Shown here piece after piece: positions 49,906 through 57,815 of a DNA stretch of 57,815 nt. Source of the stretch: Candidatus Auribacterota bacterium. Lineage in GTDB: Bacteria > Auribacterota > JAFGBW01 > JAFGJP01. The notes below the pieces were generated by a model that worked only from the letters and a program-made list of their open reading frames with translations, was not told the DNA's origin and did no database searches. Location of the stretch: the NCBI GenBank assembly GCA_023144635.1, contig JAGLFH010000008.1:1-57815 (forward strand), read 5' to 3'. Position numbers and translations under genes: made by a program. Numbering within the stretch: position 1 is the stretch's first letter; each line of letters starts with the position of its first letter.

Positions 49906-50937
49906 ATGGCAGGGGAAAAAAGTTCTTCTGATAAAGGATTAAAAGAAAAAGCAATGAAAGCAACTGTTGCTCAAATTGAAAAACAGTTTGGTGAAGGTTC
50001 GATAATGAAGCTTGGGGATGAAGCAAAGATCCAGATACCAGTAATTTCAACGGGATCTCTTTCTCTAGATATTGCTACTGGAATAGGAGGCGTTCCAAGA
50101 GGTCGTGTTATAGAAATTTATGGACCTGAATCATCCGGAAAAACGACTCTTGCTTTACAGATTATTGCAAATGCCCAAAAAGCTGGAGGAATTGCTGCAT
50201 TTATAGATGCAGAAAATGCTCTTGATCCGGGATATGCACGAAAACTTGGTGTTAACATCGAAGATATATTGGTCTCTCAGCCTGATTCAGGAGAAGATGC
50301 CTTAAGTATTACTGAAATGCTTATAAAAAGTAATGCAATCGATGTTGTTGTCATTGATTCTGTAGCTGCGCTAGTACCAAGAGCTGAACTTGACGGTGAT
50401 ATGGGGGATAAGCATGTAGGGCTTCAAGCCAGAATGATGTCTCAGGCTATGAGAAAACTTACAACATGTATTAACAGATCCCGTACATCATGTGTCTTTA
50501 TAAATCAAATACGTGAAAAAATAGGTGTTATGTTTGGTTCTCCTGAGACGACTCCGGGAGGTAGGGCTCTTAAGTTTTATTCTTCTATGCGTTTTAATAT
50601 ACGCCGTATAGGTACAGTAAAAATCAGCAGCGATGAAATTGTAGGAAACCGTACACTTGTAAAGGTAGTTAAAAATAAACTTGCTGCTCCATTTAAAAAT
50701 GCAGAGTTCGATATTATTTATAATGAAGGAATATCCCGTGAAGGAGATGTCCTTGATCTTGCAGTTAAAAATGATCTTGTTCAAAAAAGAGGATCGTGGT
50801 TTTCAATTGGAGAGGAACGTCTTGCTCAAGGAAGGAATGGATCTATCATAGAACTTAAAAATAATAAAAAACTTTTTGAGAAACTTGTTGGTGATATTAA
50901 TAAAATTTATTTTCCAGGTAAGGGAACAAAAAAATGA
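49906..50937 (+). CDS. recA: Recombinase RecA
   Basis: 343 residues. Walker A is [13 protein letters not shown]; the MAW region has [39 protein letters not shown]1 is '[27 protein letters not shown]' and L2-linked [14 protein letters not shown] follows. Small variations from E. coli are seen (IDAENALDP for IDAEHALDP, MGDKH for MGDSH, KLAAPF for KVAPPF), which also occur in other deep lineages. RecA forms the strand-exchange filament and activates LexA cleavage. No LexA box was recognised upstream. The stop overlaps htrA by four bases. Confidence 0.97.
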   Translation: MAGEKSSSDKGLKEKAMKATVAQIEKQFGEGSIMKLGDEAKIQIPVISTGSLSLDIATGIGGVPRGRVIEIYGPESSGKTTLALQIIANAQKAGGIAAFIDAENALDPGYARKLGVNIEDILVSQPDSGEDALSITEMLIKSNAIDVVVIDSVAALVPRAELDGDMGDKHVGLQARMMSQAMRKLTTCINRSRTSCVFINQIREKIGVMFGSPETTPGGRALKFYSSMRFNIRRIGTVKISSDEIVGNRTLVKVVKNKLAAPFKNAEFDIIYNEGISREGDVLDLAVKNDLVQKRGSWFSIGEERLAQGRNGSIIELKNNKKLFEKLVGDINKIYFPGKGTKK

Positions 50938-52385
50938 AAAAGGTATTTTTAATTTCTTTTTTTATTATTTGTTCTATTTTAAATAATGTTTTTGCTGAAA
51001 CAGCAAAGTCTTTGCAGGAAAAGTTTATAATTGTAAGTGAAAATTCCGGTAAGGCAGTAGTAACTGTTCATTCAATAAAAATTGTTAAACAACGTTTTGG
51101 ATCAAGTCGTCTTCCTTTTAGGGGCGATCCTTTTTTTGAGGAATTTTTTAAGGATTTTTTTACTCCGGCTCCACAGGAAAAAGAATATAAAATGCAAGGA
51201 TTGGGGTCGGGTTTTATTATTGACCCTAAAGGATATATTCTTACCAATGAGCATGTGGTTGAAGATTCTAATGAAATAGAGATCATTTTATCAGATGGAA
51301 GAAAATTTCCTGCATCTATTGTAGGTTCTGATAAACGAAGTGACATAGCTGTCTTAAAAATTGAAGGTGAAAATCTGCCTATTTTGGAGATGGGTGATTC
51401 TGATGGTTTAAAAATAGGACAGTGGGCAATAGCAGTAGGAAATCCATTTGGGCATGTTGTTAATAACCCTGATCCGACAGTAACTGTAGGAGTTGTAAGT
51501 GCGTTGCACCGGAGTCTTGATCTTGATCAGCAAGACGGACGATTTTATGGAAATCTTATACAGACAGATGCTGCAATAAACCGTGGAAATTCAGGAGGGC
51601 CTCTTTTAGGCCTTAATGGAAAGGTTATTGGAATAAATACTCTTATCTTTAGTACTTCGGGAGGCTATCAAGGAATAGGTTTTGCAATACCTATTAATAA
51701 AGCAAAGCGTATATTTGAAAAGATAATAAAAGGAAAGGAGATAACATATCCTTGGCTTGGAATATGGATTCAACCACTTAATCAGGATATGATGAAGCAA
51801 TTCAATCTTGATTCCAGCGGTAAAGGTGCTCTTGTTTTTAGGGTTGAAAAAGATAGCCCAGCAGAAAAGTCAGGTATTAAAAAAGGAGATGTTGTCTTAA
51901 AAATAAGCGGCAAAGATGTTAGAAATCCTCATGATCTTGTTAATATTGTCTCAAGCTTTGAAGTAGGAGATGAAACAGTTATTGAGATAGTTAGGGATGG
52001 AAAGAAAAAGGAGCTTACCGTAAAAATAGGTGCAAGACCAACACAGATGCTTGCTTTAAAAGAGAAAGATACTGAACAATCTCTTGATGTTACGAAAAAA
52101 ACATGGAGAGGGCTTATTGTTGAAGATATTACGGAACAGGATTATGATAACTTAAACAATAAAAAAATCAGTGGAGTTATCGTAAGAAAAATAACTCCCA
52201 GCTCACCTGCTTATTTTTCCGGTATAAAAAAAGGAAATATTATAGATGAAATAGGACGAAAGCCTGTAACTTCTGCAAAAGAATTTTATGAGATGACAAA
52301 AGACCTTACAGGAAAAATTCTTATTCACACAAATTCCGGATATTTTGTAATAAACGATGAAAAGAGTGTGGAGGAAGAAAAGTAA
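50934..52385 (+). CDS. htrA: Periplasmic serine protease of the DegP/HtrA family
   Basis: 483 residues. A signal peptide (1-21, ending VFA-E) is followed by a trypsin-like domain with His107 (TNEHVVED), Asp137 (SDIAVLK) and Ser220 ([11 protein letters not shown]). A Pro/Phe-rich LA-type loop lies at about 60-85. Two PDZ domains follow: about 280-375 ([27 protein letters not shown]) and about 395-475 ([26 protein letters not shown]). It degrades misfolded envelope proteins. It is unusually coupled to recA (four-base overlap) and to alaS (one-base overlap), so stress and translation genes share a transcript. Confidence 0.95.
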   Translation: MKKVFLISFFIICSILNNVFAETAKSLQEKFIIVSENSGKAVVTVHSIKIVKQRFGSSRLPFRGDPFFEEFFKDFFTPAPQEKEYKMQGLGSGFIIDPKGYILTNEHVVEDSNEIEIILSDGRKFPASIVGSDKRSDIAVLKIEGENLPILEMGDSDGLKIGQWAIAVGNPFGHVVNNPDPTVTVGVVSALHRSLDLDQQDGRFYGNLIQTDAAINRGNSGGPLLGLNGKVIGINTLIFSTSGGYQGIGFAIPINKAKRIFEKIIKGKEITYPWLGIWIQPLNQDMMKQFNLDSSGKGALVFRVEKDSPAEKSGIKKGDVVLKISGKDVRNPHDLVNIVSSFEVGDETVIEIVRDGKKKELTVKIGARPTQMLALKEKDTEQSLDVTKKTWRGLIVEDITEQDYDNLNNKKISGVIVRKITPSSPAYFSGIKKGNIIDEIGRKPVTSAKEFYEMTKDLTGKILIHTNSGYFVINDEKSVEEEK

Positions 52386-55006
52386 TGCATTCAGAAGATA
52401 TCAGAAAGAGCTTTTTGAATTACTTTAAATCTAAAGAACATAAAGTATGTAAAAGCGATTACCTTGTTCCTCCAAGCGATCCAACGCTTCTTTTTACAAC
52501 AGCAGGTATGGTTCAATTTAAACCTCTTTGGGCTGGTGCAAAGCTTGATTTTGCAAGGGCAACATCAGTACAAAAATGCCTGCGTGCAGGAGGTAAGGGG
52601 AGTGATCTGGAAAATGTCGGAAAAACTCTTAGGCATCATACTTTTTTTGAAATGCTTGGAAATTTTTCTTTTGGTGATTATTTTAAAAAGGAAGCTATCA
52701 CATGGGGATGGGAATTTGTTAGTGATGTAATAAAGATGGATACTTCCAAAATATATGTAACAGTATATAAAGATGATGATGAAGCTGCTTCAATATGGAA
52801 TAAAGAGATAGGTATTCCGGAAAAAAGGATAAGCCGTTTAGGGGATAAAGATAATTTTTGGGGGCCAGCAGGTGACGAAGGTGCATGTGGTCCTTGTAGT
52901 GAATTATTATATGATCTAGGCGAAGAATATTCTTGTGGACGGGCGGATTGTAAGCCGGGATGCGACTGTGAACGTTATTTAGAATTCTGGAATTTGGTTT
53001 TTCCTCAATATTATCAGAAAAAAGATGGAACGCGTGACCCGTTACAAAGAAGAGGTATTGATACAGGTTTGGGCTTAGAGCGTTTAACATTTCTTTTACA
53101 GAATGATGCAGAAAACAATTATGAGACAGATCTTTTTAAGCCGATAATCGAGGAGCTAGAGAATATTTGTGAAACAAAAAGATCAGATGAAAAACGTCAC
53201 TATTATCATATCATTGCCGATCATATGCGTGCGCTTACTTTTACTATATCAGAAAATATATTACCTTCTAATGAAGGAAGGGGATATGTTTTAAGGCGTA
53301 TATTGAGGAGAGCTTTTCGGGCAGGGAGAAAATTAGATCTGAATAAACCTTTTCTTTATAAACTTGTTCCCATAGTTGGTGAAATAATGAAGTCTCGTTA
53401 TCCGGAAATAGTAGGTTCAAGGGAATTTGTCAGCAAGGTAATATTAGGAGAGGAAGAGCGCTTTGAAATAACTTTAAATAATGGATATAATATGCTTTTA
53501 GAAGATATTGAAAATACATCCGGTAATGTTTTTTCTGGTGAAACAATATTTAAGCTATATGACACTTATGGAATGCCTGTTGATATTATAAAAGATGAAG
53601 TGGATGAAAAAGGTCTTGTCTTTGATGAAAAAGGATTTAATCTTTATATGGAACAGCAAAAGGAAAAAGGGAAAAAAAGCTGGAAAGGCGCTGATATAAA
53701 GACCTCTAATATCTTTTCTGAAATATCTGCAAAGTCTGGTTCGACAATTTTTTCAGGTTATGATAAAAATAGTGTTGATTCAAAAATAATTGCTTTAGTG
53801 AAAAATAGTTCTTTAACAAATGAAGTCAAAGAAGGTGTTGATGCGGAAATCATACTAAATGAGACATGTTTTTATGCGGAAAGTGGTGGGCAATCAGGTG
53901 ATACTGGTGTGATAAAAACTTCCACAGGTGAAGCAAAAATTCTTGATACAGTAAAAGATGTAAATGGAATAGTTATACACCATACTAAAATTTTACAGGG
54001 TAAAATCCTTATAGATCAGGATGCAAAAATTGTTTTAGATATTAAAAGACGTAAAGAAATTGCAAAGCACCATACTGCTACTCATCTTTTACAGGCTGGT
54101 CTAAGGGATGTCTTGGGTGGTCATGTAAAACAAAGTGGTTCTTATGTTGGATCTGATAGGTTACGCTTTGATTTTTCTCATTTCAAAGCATTAACAAAAA
54201 ACGAAATAGAAGATGTTGAAAAACTAGTTAATGATATGATAAATGATGCAATGGAGGTAAACAAATATAATACAACTTATGACAAAGCAGTTGAAGATGG
54301 TGTAACAGCTATTTTTGGTGAGAAGTATGGAGACAATGTAAAAGTCGTTGATGCTGGTGGTAAAAGCCGTGAGCTTTGTGGTGGTGCCCATGTTGAGAAT
54401 ACATCATTCATAGGCGGATTTAAAATAATGTCTGAGAGTTCAGTTTCATCAGGAATAAGAAGAATAGAGGCTGTTTGCGGAAGAAGCCTATACGATAATT
54501 ATTCAAAGACAAATAATGTTTTGCGTGAAATCCTTGTTCTTTTAAAGACATCTGAAAATGAAGTTATTGAAAGAGTAGAAAAATTATTGGGAAAAGTGAA
54601 GTCTCTTGAAAAACAAATTGAAAAAGGTACTAATCTTAATGATACCTTAAAAGAATTTGAAGAAAAAAAAGATAATATAGATGATATAAATATATTAATA
54701 AGGAAATATCAGAGTATTCCTGGGAATTCTTTAAGGGCTATTTCTGATGAGTTAAAATCTGGTACAAAAAATGGTATTTTTTGTCTTATTTCAACTGAAA
54801 GTGATAATAAAGCATCTATAGTCCTTTCATGTACTAAAAACGTATCTTCAACTAGATTTCATTGTGGAAAACTTCTTTCTGGTCTTGCTAAAGAATATGG
54901 TGGAGGCGGAGGGGGGCGTCCTGATATGGCTCAGGCAGGAGCTTCAAAAAAAATAGATCTTGATAATGTTATGATGAAGATAAAGGTTAGGCTTGCACAG
55001 AAATAG
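52385..55006 (+). CDS. alaS: Alanyl-tRNA synthetase
   Basis: 873 residues, the full family length. The class II core has 'RHHTFFEMLGNFSFGDYFK' and GLGLERL, with a Cys-rich insertion (CGRADCKPGCDCERY). The editing domain carries the zinc motif H563-x-x-x-H567 and C665-GGA-H669. A C-terminal coiled coil and C-Ala domain end with EYGGGGGGRPDMAQAG. It charges tRNA-Ala and clears Ser/Gly mischarges. Its ATG overlaps the htrA stop by one base. Confidence 0.97.
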   Translation: MHSEDIRKSFLNYFKSKEHKVCKSDYLVPPSDPTLLFTTAGMVQFKPLWAGAKLDFARATSVQKCLRAGGKGSDLENVGKTLRHHTFFEMLGNFSFGDYFKKEAITWGWEFVSDVIKMDTSKIYVTVYKDDDEAASIWNKEIGIPEKRISRLGDKDNFWGPAGDEGACGPCSELLYDLGEEYSCGRADCKPGCDCERYLEFWNLVFPQYYQKKDGTRDPLQRRGIDTGLGLERLTFLLQNDAENNYETDLFKPIIEELENICETKRSDEKRHYYHIIADHMRALTFTISENILPSNEGRGYVLRRILRRAFRAGRKLDLNKPFLYKLVPIVGEIMKSRYPEIVGSREFVSKVILGEEERFEITLNNGYNMLLEDIENTSGNVFSGETIFKLYDTYGMPVDIIKDEVDEKGLVFDEKGFNLYMEQQKEKGKKSWKGADIKTSNIFSEISAKSGSTIFSGYDKNSVDSKIIALVKNSSLTNEVKEGVDAEIILNETCFYAESGGQSGDTGVIKTSTGEAKILDTVKDVNGIVIHHTKILQGKILIDQDAKIVLDIKRRKEIAKHHTATHLLQAGLRDVLGGHVKQSGSYVGSDRLRFDFSHFKALTKNEIEDVEKLVNDMINDAMEVNKYNTTYDKAVEDGVTAIFGEKYGDNVKVVDAGGKSRELCGGAHVENTSFIGGFKIMSESSVSSGIRRIEAVCGRSLYDNYSKTNNVLREILVLLKTSENEVIERVEKLLGKVKSLEKQIEKGTNLNDTLKEFEEKKDNIDDINILIRKYQSIPGNSLRAISDELKSGTKNGIFCLISTESDNKASIVLSCTKNVSSTRFHCGKLLSGLAKEYGGGGGGRPDMAQAGASKKIDLDNVMMKIKVRLAQK

Positions 55007-55082
55007 CGTTATTTAAGATTAAATTATTGTTATCTAATAGAATCTGCAATCTCATTATGTTATTAAACAAAATATAGAATTT

Positions 55083-56273
55083 ATGAAGAATTATGATGTT
55101 ATTATAATTGGTGGTGGTGTTTCAGGAATAACTGCTGCTATATCTGCAGGAAATAGAAAAAAGAATGTTTTACTTTTGGAAAAGAATGAAACTTTAGGAA
55201 AGAAACTTCTTCTTACCGGTGCTGGAAAATGTAATATATTGAATTTACATATCAGCTCTAATAAATACATTTCAAGCTCACTTTCTCCCATTGACATGAA
55301 AAATCACATCAGCAGTAAAAACTTAAAAAAGGTAAGTGATTTTTTAGAATCTTTAGGGATAGTTCTTGAACATCGATCTGATGGTAGAGTGTTTCCTAAA
55401 ACACAAAGTGCACGTGATGTTTTATTTTTGATGAAAAAAAAACTTAAAAAAAACGTTGCTATTACTAAAACAGGAAAGACTGTTAATGATTTTGTAAATA
55501 GAAATGGTGTTTTTACTGTTAAATGTAAAAAAGGAGAAACATTCGAAGCAGGAAAACTCATCATAGCAACGGGTGGATGCTCATACGCGGGAACTGGATC
55601 TACAGGAGAAGGCTTAAAATGGGCTCAAAATAAAGGACAAAAAATCGAAGAAATATCTCCTGCGCTTGTTTCACTTAAATTAAAGAAAAATCCTTTTTTT
55701 ATAGCACAAGGGCAAAGATGTATTTGCTCTTTAGGTCTTAGCCAGAAAAATTGTATGGTCTTTTCAACAAAAGGAGAAGTCCTTTTTACTGGTTATGGTG
55801 TTAGCGGCCCGGTGGTATTAAATATAAGCCTTTATTATAAAAATAAAAAAAATAATCAGTTTTTATTTTTTGATTTTTTCCCGAATCATTCGAAAAAACA
55901 TTTATTAAAAATATATAATGAAAGGTCAAATTATTTAAAGACTAAAGATGTCTTTGATGTTTTAAGAGGATGGCTTCCTGAAAAGATAATAAAATGCTTT
56001 CAAAAACATTTTCCAACTGAAAAATCTCCAGAAGAAGTCTTTTATCGTTTAAAAAACTGGACTACAGAGATAAATGATACTATGGGATACGATAATGCTA
56101 TGATCACAAAAGGTGGTATAAGTTTTTATAGTATCAGTAAAAAAAATATGATGTCTACAAAGATAAAAGATCTTTACTTTGTAGGTGAGATGCTGGATAT
56201 AACCGGTATAAGTGGTGGATTCAATCTTTTCTGGGCATTTCATTCTGGTTTGTTGGCAGGAGAGCATGTTTAA
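55083..56273 (+). CDS. FAD-dependent oxidoreductase of the HI0933/BaiN family
   Basis: 396 residues. The N-terminal FAD motif is VIIIGGGVSGITAAISAGNR; LLLTGAGKCNI is the family's KxLxTGxGRCN motif; LIIATGGCSYAGTGSTGEG follows. The C-terminal GEMLDITGISGGFNLFWAFHSGLLAG is diagnostic of the HI0933 family. Members are flavoproteins of mostly unknown substrate; BaiN reduces bile-acid intermediates, which is unlikely to apply here. It starts 76 bases after alaS. The substrate cannot be named. Confidence 0.92.
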   Translation: MKNYDVIIIGGGVSGITAAISAGNRKKNVLLLEKNETLGKKLLLTGAGKCNILNLHISSNKYISSSLSPIDMKNHISSKNLKKVSDFLESLGIVLEHRSDGRVFPKTQSARDVLFLMKKKLKKNVAITKTGKTVNDFVNRNGVFTVKCKKGETFEAGKLIIATGGCSYAGTGSTGEGLKWAQNKGQKIEEISPALVSLKLKKNPFFIAQGQRCICSLGLSQKNCMVFSTKGEVLFTGYGVSGPVVLNISLYYKNKKNNQFLFFDFFPNHSKKHLLKIYNERSNYLKTKDVFDVLRGWLPEKIIKCFQKHFPTEKSPEEVFYRLKNWTTEINDTMGYDNAMITKGGISFYSISKKNMMSTKIKDLYFVGEMLDITGISGGFNLFWAFHSGLLAGEHV

Positions 56274-56541
56274 TCCTGCTTAAATTCATTATCCTAGAAG
56301 TTCTATAAAATTTATTTTATAACCAGTTAATGCTTATCTTACTTATTATCTTTTTACTTAATAACACGCATAATCTCTATTTATTCTTTCAAATGCTTTA
56401 AGTCCATATTTTATACAAAATTAAATAAGATGATTAAAAATACTTCATTTACATTAAAAGTATTTTTTTATTCAAAAAGCATTATCTTCTATAACATGCT
56501 TAAACTTAAAGTGTTATGGCCTTAAAATATTAGTATGCATA
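56274..56541. other. Gene-free AT-rich spacer before the cyclase promoter
   Basis: No ORF of note. The only structure is a 10-bp inverted repeat AAAAATACTT / AAGTATTTTT at about 56436-56467 with no GC core, probably a chance AT hairpin or a weak bidirectional terminator. No copy of the TTTTGTCGACAAAA site of the 30.4 kb region was found here. Confidence 0.5.
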
Positions 56542-56557
56542 TGGCACAGGTTATGCT
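56542..56557 (+). promoter_or_regulatory. Sigma-54-type promoter of the diguanylate cyclase gene
   Basis: TGGCAC-AGGTT-ATGCT: GG and GC are separated by exactly ten bases, and the -24 box is a full TGGCAC match. The -12 box has ATGC for TTGC. Transcription would begin near 56568, with AGGAGG at 56578-56583 and the GTG start at 56589. It is the second such element in the window. Confidence 0.68.
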
Positions 56558-56588
56558 TTTGCTTAGTTAGCTATTTTAGGAGGAGTGT

Positions 56589-57620
56589 GTGGGAAGTTTA
56601 AGAGAGTTCATGAAAAGTAACCGTATATTGCTTATTGAAGATAATGGCAGCGCATTAAAGTCAATATTAACTTTAAGTAATTATACAGTATGTAAATTAA
56701 AAGCTTCAGATAATATAATAGAAATTGCGAAAAATTTTGCGCCTGATCTTATTTTAAGTAGTTATGAGCAGATCGAAGGTAACGGTATTGTTGAAAAAAT
56801 AAGGGAAAGCCATTATCTTGCCAATACCCCGATAATAATTATAGCAAATCGGTTTAATATCAAAAAAGCTATTAAAACTCTTAATGGAAATGTTGATGAT
56901 TATGTTGTAAAGCCTTTTTTACCGGAGGAATTAACTGCAAGATTGAATAGAATAATACACAGACATGAACGTGTTTTGAATAGTAATCCATTGACCAAGC
57001 TGCCTGGAAATATTTCCATAAAAGATGAAATAGAGAAAATGTTAGAGCAGAAAAAGGAGTTTTGTGTTTGTTATGCAGATCTTGATAATTTTAAAGCTTT
57101 CAATGATTATTACGGATATGAAAAAGGTGACTGTGCAATAAATATGACCGGTAAAATAATAAATGAAAGTCTTATTAGTTTTGACAAGAGTAAAAAAGGA
57201 ACATTTTTAGGACATATTGGAGGAGATGATTTTATATTTCTTGCTGAGATAAAAGACGTAAAAAGAATTTGTGAAGATGTCGTCAGAGAATTTGATGAAA
57301 AGATATTATCATTATATGAAGATAGGGATATCAATAAAGGTTGGATAATAAGCAAAGATAGAAATGGAAAAAGAAATATGTTTCCCATTATGAGTATATC
57401 TATTTCGGTTGTTAGAGTACGAAAAAATAAAAAAAGACATTTTGGAGAACTTAGTAAAATAGGAACAGAATTAAAAAAATATGTTAAGACTTTTAGTGGA
57501 AGTAATTTTATCATTGATAGAAGAAGCATGAGTTTTCGTGGAAAAGATAATGAAAAAGAAAAAATAATACCTTTATTTCAAAATGCAACGGATGCAAAGC
57601 ATTTTGATAAAAGATTTTAA
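56589..57620 (+). CDS. Diguanylate cyclase with a degenerate receiver domain
   Basis: 343 residues from a GTG five bases after AGGAGG. The receiver-like domain (about 11-128) keeps the acidic pair (Glu17-Asp18) and Lys108. The phospho-acceptor Asp is Ser58 (APDLILSSYEQ) and the Thr/Ser after strand 4 is Ala86, so it cannot work by normal phosphorylation. The GGDEF domain (about 133-310) has LTKLPGN, the metal loop YADLDNFKAFND, and the active GGDDF at 211-215; no RxxD inhibitory site precedes it. A positively charged insertion (SKDRNGKRNMFP) occurs after it. It should make c-di-GMP from two GTP. A sigma-54-type promoter lies upstream. Confidence 0.92.
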   Translation: MGSLREFMKSNRILLIEDNGSALKSILTLSNYTVCKLKASDNIIEIAKNFAPDLILSSYEQIEGNGIVEKIRESHYLANTPIIIIANRFNIKKAIKTLNGNVDDYVVKPFLPEELTARLNRIIHRHERVLNSNPLTKLPGNISIKDEIEKMLEQKKEFCVCYADLDNFKAFNDYYGYEKGDCAINMTGKIINESLISFDKSKKGTFLGHIGGDDFIFLAEIKDVKRICEDVVREFDEKILSLYEDRDINKGWIISKDRNGKRNMFPIMSISISVVRVRKNKKRHFGELSKIGTELKKYVKTFSGSNFIIDRRSMSFRGKDNEKEKIIPLFQNATDAKHFDKRF

Positions 57621-57665
57621 TAAATCATTTCAATAGTTTATATTTTTATTTTTCCTTCAGTCGGG

Positions 57666-57686
57666 GGTGTCCTTTAAAAGGATACC
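57666..57686 (+). terminator. Possible terminator of the cyclase gene
   Basis: GGTGTCCTT and AAGGATACC form a 9-bp stem (one G-T) around a three-base loop, 45 bases after the stop, followed by TATATCTTTTTA. The T tract is interrupted, so termination may be partial. Confidence 0.55.
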
Positions 57687-57775
57687 TATATCTTTTTAAA
57701 GAATTATTTCTATTGACTTTAAAAAACAATTTATTTATTATCATTTGTCTCAAACGAGATATATAAAGTAAATGA

Positions 57776-57815
<40 letters not shown>

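Overview
The window is AT-rich bacterial chromosome from a flagellated organism with a Gram-negative-like envelope: several signal peptides and lipoproteins, an HtrA-type periplasmic protease, and a flagellar export operon. Gene content (RecA, RF2, AlaS, LepA, GlgC/GlgA, CstA) is ordinary for a free-living heterotroph. The many unassignable small proteins and the density of 'word-like' intergenic repeats recall uncultivated candidate phyla (Omnitrophota, Firestonebacteria or Schekmanbacteria would be the first to test). That placement is an impression, not a result.

Layout. 1-4.7 kb: an edge-truncated secreted protein, three proteins of unknown function (one TPR) and recJ. 4.7-22.2 kb: an accessory-looking region. 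Genes here (lipoprotein, 12-motif zinc-finger protein, Ser/Thr kinase, orphan histidine kinase, rpmB, two toxin-antitoxin-like pairs, GH5 hydrolase, prfB-cstA, six-repeat zinc-ribbon protein, a membrane protein) are separated by gene-free islands built from short dispersed repeats, some nested in others. I saw none of these repeats to the right of about 22.25 kb. 22.2-30.2 kb: a tightly packed leftward flagellar export operon, fliO-fliP-fliQ-fliR-flhB-flhA-flhF-flhG plus one small membrane protein, led by a sigma-54-type promoter. 30.2-36.05 kb: a divergent control region with a sigma-70-type promoter, a cyclic-di-GMP class I riboswitch and an intrinsic terminator, then a 1687-residue surface protein (propeller-like head, Ig-like domains, three DUF4082-like domains). 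36.1-57.8 kb: conserved housekeeping clusters: rpe-lepA-lepB; glgC-glgA; panE-like; a Gld-type ABC system; pncC-thpR-recA-htrA-alaS; an FAD oxidoreductase; then a diguanylate cyclase behind a second sigma-54-type promoter; and the 5' part of an initiator tRNA at the right edge.

How it may work together. The most interesting reading is a motile/sessile circuit encoded within 27 kb. Sigma-54-type promoters precede both the flagellar export operon and a GGDDF diguanylate cyclase whose receiver domain has lost its phospho-acceptor Asp. The adhesin next to the flagellar operon is preceded by a c-di-GMP riboswitch whose terminator is mutually exclusive with the aptamer, so c-di-GMP should favour read-through. 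Two near-identical 14-bp palindromic sites lie between the divergent promoters. The individual elements are seen in the sequence; the circuit is inference.
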